DNA from: Ailanthus altissimus
Lineage: Eukaryota > Streptophyta > Magnoliopsida > Sapindales > Simaroubaceae
NCBI GenBank assembly: GCA_946807835.1
Contig: OX327700.1
Location: forward strand, 21,488,001-21,552,000
Reading direction: 5' to 3'
Length of the DNA: 64,000 nt
Positions 60,163 to 64,000 of this stretch are shown here, piece by piece. The notes beneath the pieces are model-generated. The model ran no database searches. It was not told the origin of the DNA and worked only from the letters and a program-made list of their open reading frames with translations. Position 1 is the first letter of the stretch. Every line of letters begins with the position of its first letter. A program made the position numbers and the translations under genes.

Positions 60163-61500
60163 TTCTCTTCCATCAAATTCATGCGAGCCATTGTAGCATA
60201 TTCCTAGAACTCATGTACCTTGTTCTCAAGCTGCCATAGTGCGTTTTCGAGGTTCTCAACTTGCTTCACTATCAGACAAATCTTTTCACTTGACAAAATA
60301 CTCACAACTTAAAGGATAGTTCTTCTTCCATATTATCCTTATATCAAGGATAAGTTTCGCCACCTTGTTAAAAGATGTGAAAACCCCTAAAGATGCCTGA
60401 ATTTGTGGCTCATATTTTGTGTCTTCCGCATTTCATAGTATGGCTTCAAATAGCTTGCGTGAAACATCGGATTAGTCATAGTCTCGAAGGCAATTTTTTC
60501 ACGTATGAGACATTATCAACTCTCTTGGTAATAGAAAATAACCTCTCATACTTATAAATATGGTAATTGTAAAGTAGACGTGTAGACTTATGTTGCGTTG
60601 AAATTATCTTCACCATTACTAATTCTTCCACGTTGAACTTGACGTGCCTTTATTTGTCATCAACCCACTTCTTCATCTGCTTTGTTGCCTTGTCAAGATA
60701 CACCTAGTTATGTTTAATTGCTCATGCCAAGACTCCGCAACTTCATGAATTATGGACTTTTCTCAGTATCACTAGATATGACCGCATATAGTGTAAAAAA
60801 TTGTAAGCCTATAGTTAATTTGAATAAGTTTTGGTTCGTCGAACTCACTCTGCTGTAAGTCATATAAGAATTGAGCCATATCGAGTAGCTTAACTTAATT
60901 TTATTAATTTTTGCTTACAAAGTACCACAAGTATAGCTCCAAAAGTGCAACAAGTACAACTCCAAAAGTGTATTTAGTCGAGAAAGTGATACCACATTAA
61001 ACTGTCACTAGAAATCCATGGCAAGAACAATATCAAAATCATTAAGAGGTGCTACTGAACAATTTACCTTATTAAGTCGAGTCCTGAGATGCATTTTGAC
61101 TCTTCGAATACGTCATCTGGTAGTTTGGCTACAACATTCACGATCTTGAACCAACCCTTTTCTTTACCTTAAGGCCTAAGATCTTTGCTTTTGCATGCTT
61201 AATGAAGTTGGATATAGCCCTGACATCTACCAGCAATTGAGTCTTCTTACTATTGATGTAGGCTTTAATGTATATGAAGGCATTTCTCGTTGGTGCGTTG
61301 GCTGTCTGTTAAACTTTAAGGGTATTAAGTAGATGTAAAAACCTCATTTGACTTTGTTCACTCGCCTCCCTGTCACAAATAATGTAGTTCAATCCCAACC
61401 TTGTTGTTTCCCATTCTTTTAAAAATTTTATTATTCTTTTAAAATTTATTTTATTTGACAGGTTCCATATAAAAGCAGTCGACCTTGATGAACTATAATA
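60163..61500 (-). pseudogene. Ty3/gypsy chromovirus polyprotein remnant
   Basis: On the minus strand, protease pieces come first (QLLVDVRAISNFI, where the family has DTGA, then ILGLKVKK, about 61230-61060). After a deletion come the integrase C terminus (MKKWVDDK, ELVMVKI, VDNVSYVKKLPSRL, about 60720-60480) and a chromodomain relic (EYFVK, then DLSDSEAS, about 60300-60240). Reverse transcriptase and most of the integrase are missing. There are many stops. The polypurine tract and LTR follow directly. The region 61309-61611 may hold gag residue but is not convincing. Confidence 0.7.
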
Positions 61501-61619
61501 CTTATTCAAAAATATAAAATTTCTCTTTAAATTTTTTTGGATATGATGACCATTTATTATAGACAAAAATGACAATATTAGATGGAGGTGACTGCATGCA
61601 TAAGAACCCACACTCTCTA

Positions 61620-62190
61620 TGTGTCAAGTTGAAGCACGGAAGAGGATCAGATTGCAGCGTAGACCAGGTTAGCACTTGATCGTTACAACCTTAAGCATGC
61701 TAGGCCGTGGTGTGGCTAGTGCCGTGGACCAGCCAAGACTAGGCCATAACGGCGCCAAGGCTGATAATTTAGGCCAATTTTGCTATTTTTAGAGTTTTTT
61801 TGTGTGCTCTACTAAACCTAGTTGGCTTAGGGTTACTTGAGGTAGCAAGAGCTATATATATACACCATAGTTTCATACTTAGAGGGCATGTATATACAAA
61901 AGAGAAAAATAGAGAGCTTTAGGAGTATAGGAGAGTTCTGAGCACGAAAGTGTAATATAAACCTTTGGAAGCTTATTTTATTATGTATTCTTTGTAAATC
62001 TCTTGAACGATGCATTGTAATCATTGAAAAATAAAAGAAATTAAGATCTTTGATCCACTATAAACGTAGGTAATTTGCTGAATCACGTAATTCTTCCTTA
62101 CCTTGTGTGATTGGTTGTTTTCTCTATTTGTATTGTGTGATCTTATAATTTTTTAATACTTATGAGTGAATTCTTCCGCGTGCATCAACA
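61620..62190 (+). mobile_element. copia-type LTR, related to the LTR at 1062
   Basis: The segment starts TGTGTCAAGTTGAAG and ends CGTGCATCAACA. It has a TATA box (TATATATATAC, 61852-61862) and a U5 block with GATCTTTGATCCACTATAAACGTAGG near 62045, clearly related to the block at 1649 in the first LTR of the window. There is no primer-binding site after the end and no polypurine tract before the start, so it is probably a solo or orphan LTR. Flanks CTCTA and CTTAC do not match. Confidence 0.55.
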
Positions 62191-62399
62191 CTTACTAAGC
62201 TTAGCTTGAGAATCCTTTTGAACATTGCTTGATAGGAATTACCTAAATGAACTTGATTAAAGTAATTAAATTACTTAGTTTCTTAGTTTATCTTATCTCT
62301 TTTGCATAGAATTTTACTTGTTTTTATTTGTTTCAATTAAAAAAAAGGATTTTGAAAAAAATATTTTCTTGTATATTTATTTTAATTAATAGTGAGTCC

Positions 62400-62756
62400 T
62401 GGTGCACCCTAATTTTTTTAGAAGTTTTCTTATTTATTATTAAATTTATTTTGATTTTAGTTAATTTTTAAAAAAATTTTAAACATTAATTTCTTTAGGT
62501 TTTTTAATTAATTTTTTAAAATTTTTAATTAAATTTATTTTGATTTGAAATTTAATTAAATTTAGTTATTAATAAAATTAATGAATTAATATATTTAATG
62601 ATATTAATTAAAGTGTTGTTATTTTAAATTTTTTGTAATATTTAAATAAAATATAGTAATTAATATATTTATTAATATTTTATTTAAATAATATTAATTA
62701 AAATATTGTTATTTTGAATTAGTATAATTTTTAAATAAAATATAGTGATGAATATA
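62400..62756. repeat. AT-rich sequence with a diverged tandem repeat of about 110 bp
   Basis: 62560-62660 and 62660-62755 share TTAATATATTTA, GATATTAATTAAA/AATATTAATTAAAA, TGTTATTTT and AAATAAAATATAGT. No gene. Confidence 0.55.
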
Positions 62757-63015
62757 AACCTTAAATTTTATACCTTAAACCCTAAATATATGATCCTTAA
62801 CTGTAAACCCTAAATTCGATACTTTAAACCTTAAATTCATAATCTTTAACTGTAAACCTTAAACTCTAAAGTTTAAACGTTATACTTCAAACTCATAATC
62901 TTTGACCGTAAATCTTAAATCTTATACTCTAAACTCTGAATCTTAAACCTTAAATTTTAAATTCTAAAATCACGATCCTTAACCTTAAACTATAAACTCC
63001 AATAATAAACCTTAT
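62757..63015. repeat. Degenerate telomere-like repeats
   Basis: Two exact AAACCCTAAA words (62777-62786 and 62805-62814) sit in about 250 bases of variants such as AAACCTTAAA, AAACTCTAAA and AATCTTAAA. This resembles decayed interstitial CCCTAAA arrays or repeats derived from them. Confidence 0.6.
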
Positions 63016-63229
63016 GTCCCAAGGAAAATGACAAAAATTCTACTAATAATAGGCTTTTCAAGTCCAATTGTAGTTAAAACAGAAAATCTTTTCTCTCCTC
63101 TGCTGCTCTGCTCAGAGGCGTGTAAAAGAAGACCAAGCCTAAATGGCTCTTTACCTTCACTCTTTATGAGTGTAGATAATAAAAGGTTTCAAATTTTCAC
63201 CTTTCTGAAGTAAAAACAGGGTAGTAACA

Positions 63230-64000
63230 AACTTCAGGCAATAAGGATACTGAACAATTAATTCAACTGTGTGGTTCATTAAAGATTTTTGAGGAAGAAA
63301 AAGAGAAGTTTGAACTGGACGACATACTAGAGGAAAAAGGGGAAAAGATGAAAAAGGGATGCCTAGTAGTAAAGGTGCTGGCTACCAGAGCAGTCAACCG
63401 AGAGGCATTCAAACATATAATGCAACAGTGTGGCACCCTTTGAAGAAAATACAAATCGAAAGCCTGTGCAGTAATATTTTTTTGTGTCAGTTCAAGGCAA
63501 AACAAAATCAAAAGAATGTGTTGGTGGCTGGCCCGTGGCATTTTGACAAGGCACTGATAGTGGTTAATGAGATAACAGGTTTGGGTGAAGTAAACAAAAT
63601 GGGTTTCAAGTACGTTCCTTTCTGGGTACAAATCCATAACATCCCAATAGTTTGTATGCATGAAGAAGCGGTTCGAAAATTGGGAGGAAAAATTGGGAGA
63701 GTTGTAGAAGTGGAACTAGATGCAAACGGAAGCTGTATGGGGAAGTTTATTAGAGCTCGAATAGTATTGGATATCTCTAAACCTTTAAGGAGGTTCATCA
63801 AAATGGGAAAACAAAACTCAAGTGACGAAGTTATACTCTCCATTTTATATGAGAAGTTGCCAGATTTCTGTTATAGATGTGGATGCATTGGTAATACACT
63901 CAGAGAGTGTCTCCAACAAAACCAACATTCAAGAGGACATGAACCGGAAGAGAAGTCTAGCAGAGAGGAGAACCAAACAGGAGAAGCTCTTGAATATGGA
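63230..64000 (+). pseudogene. LINE ORF1 (DUF4283 plus CCHC zinc knuckle), runs off the window
   Basis: The plus-strand text reads LCGSLKIFEEEKEKFELDD and AVNREAFKHIMQQ in one frame to about 63430. After a frameshift (stop TGA at 63441) it continues WHPLKKIQIESLC, LVAGPWHFDKALIVVNEI, FKYVPFWVQIHNIP, IGRVVEVE and the zinc knuckle CYRCGCIGNTLREC near 63870. This is the DUF4283/zf-CCHC_4 ORF1 protein of plant L1-type LINEs (nucleic-acid binding). No start codon is clear upstream of 63254. ORF2 would follow beyond the window end. The one visible frameshift suggests a fairly young but inactive copy. Confidence 0.85.

Overview
The window is nuclear DNA of a flowering plant, almost certainly a eudicot. 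It is AT-rich, has GT-AG introns, and carries plant-specific families (a DUF868 protein, an NFD6/NOXY2-type mitochondrial protein, a NAT11/12-type nucleobase transporter). Between genes it is packed with plant transposable elements. I cannot name the species. Only three protein-coding genes look intact: a DUF868 gene (15104-16021, minus), a small two-exon NFD6-like gene (25326-25722, minus) and a ten-exon NAT12-like transporter (50330-57799, plus; the exons I assembled sum to an uninterrupted 714-codon frame).

Layout. 1-2430: 3' end of a decayed Ty1/copia element, with an LTR carrying U3 repeats and a 450-bp tandem duplication. 2431-6900: a second tandem duplication, then a 2.77-kb solo Ty3/gypsy-type LTR with a perfect 5-bp target-site duplication. 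6900-15100: unrecognised, probably old repeat sequence, including a roughly 150-bp palindrome-rich satellite at 9.5-10.2 kb. 15.1-16.1 kb: DUF868 gene. 16.8-17.4 kb: hAT-type non-autonomous element. 23.2-25.0 kb: short non-autonomous copia-type element with both LTRs. 25.3-25.9 kb: NFD6-like gene with site II promoter motifs. 26-29.8 kb: AT-rich repeat relics.

29.8-43.8 kb is the most layered locus. A minus-strand gene for a plastid phosphoglycerate-mutase-like (histidine phosphatase) protein is reduced to recognisable exons with frameshifts, a stop and missing central exons. A Ty1/copia element (30778-38815) lies inside it. That copia is itself interrupted by a non-autonomous hAT element (in the integrase region) and by a 2.2-kb long-inverted-repeat element (in the 3' LTR) that carries the same 52-codon frame in both arms. 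A 302-bp TRIM retrotransposon sits in another intron.

44-50 kb is mostly gene-free, with MITE, LINE and GC-block relics. 50.1-58.5 kb is the NAT12-like gene. 59.3-64 kb holds a GTTGACC minisatellite, a minus-strand chromovirus relic with its LTR, a copia LTR related to the one at 1.1 kb, telomere-like degenerate repeats and the 5' part of a LINE (ORF1: DUF4283 plus zinc knuckle) that runs off the window.

I found no multi-gene system. The genes look like independent housekeeping loci in a retrotransposon-rich setting. The most interesting objects are the nested pseudogene locus, the inverted-repeat element with paired small ORFs, and the palindromic satellite. All identifications come from reading motifs and repeats by eye; no database search was run.
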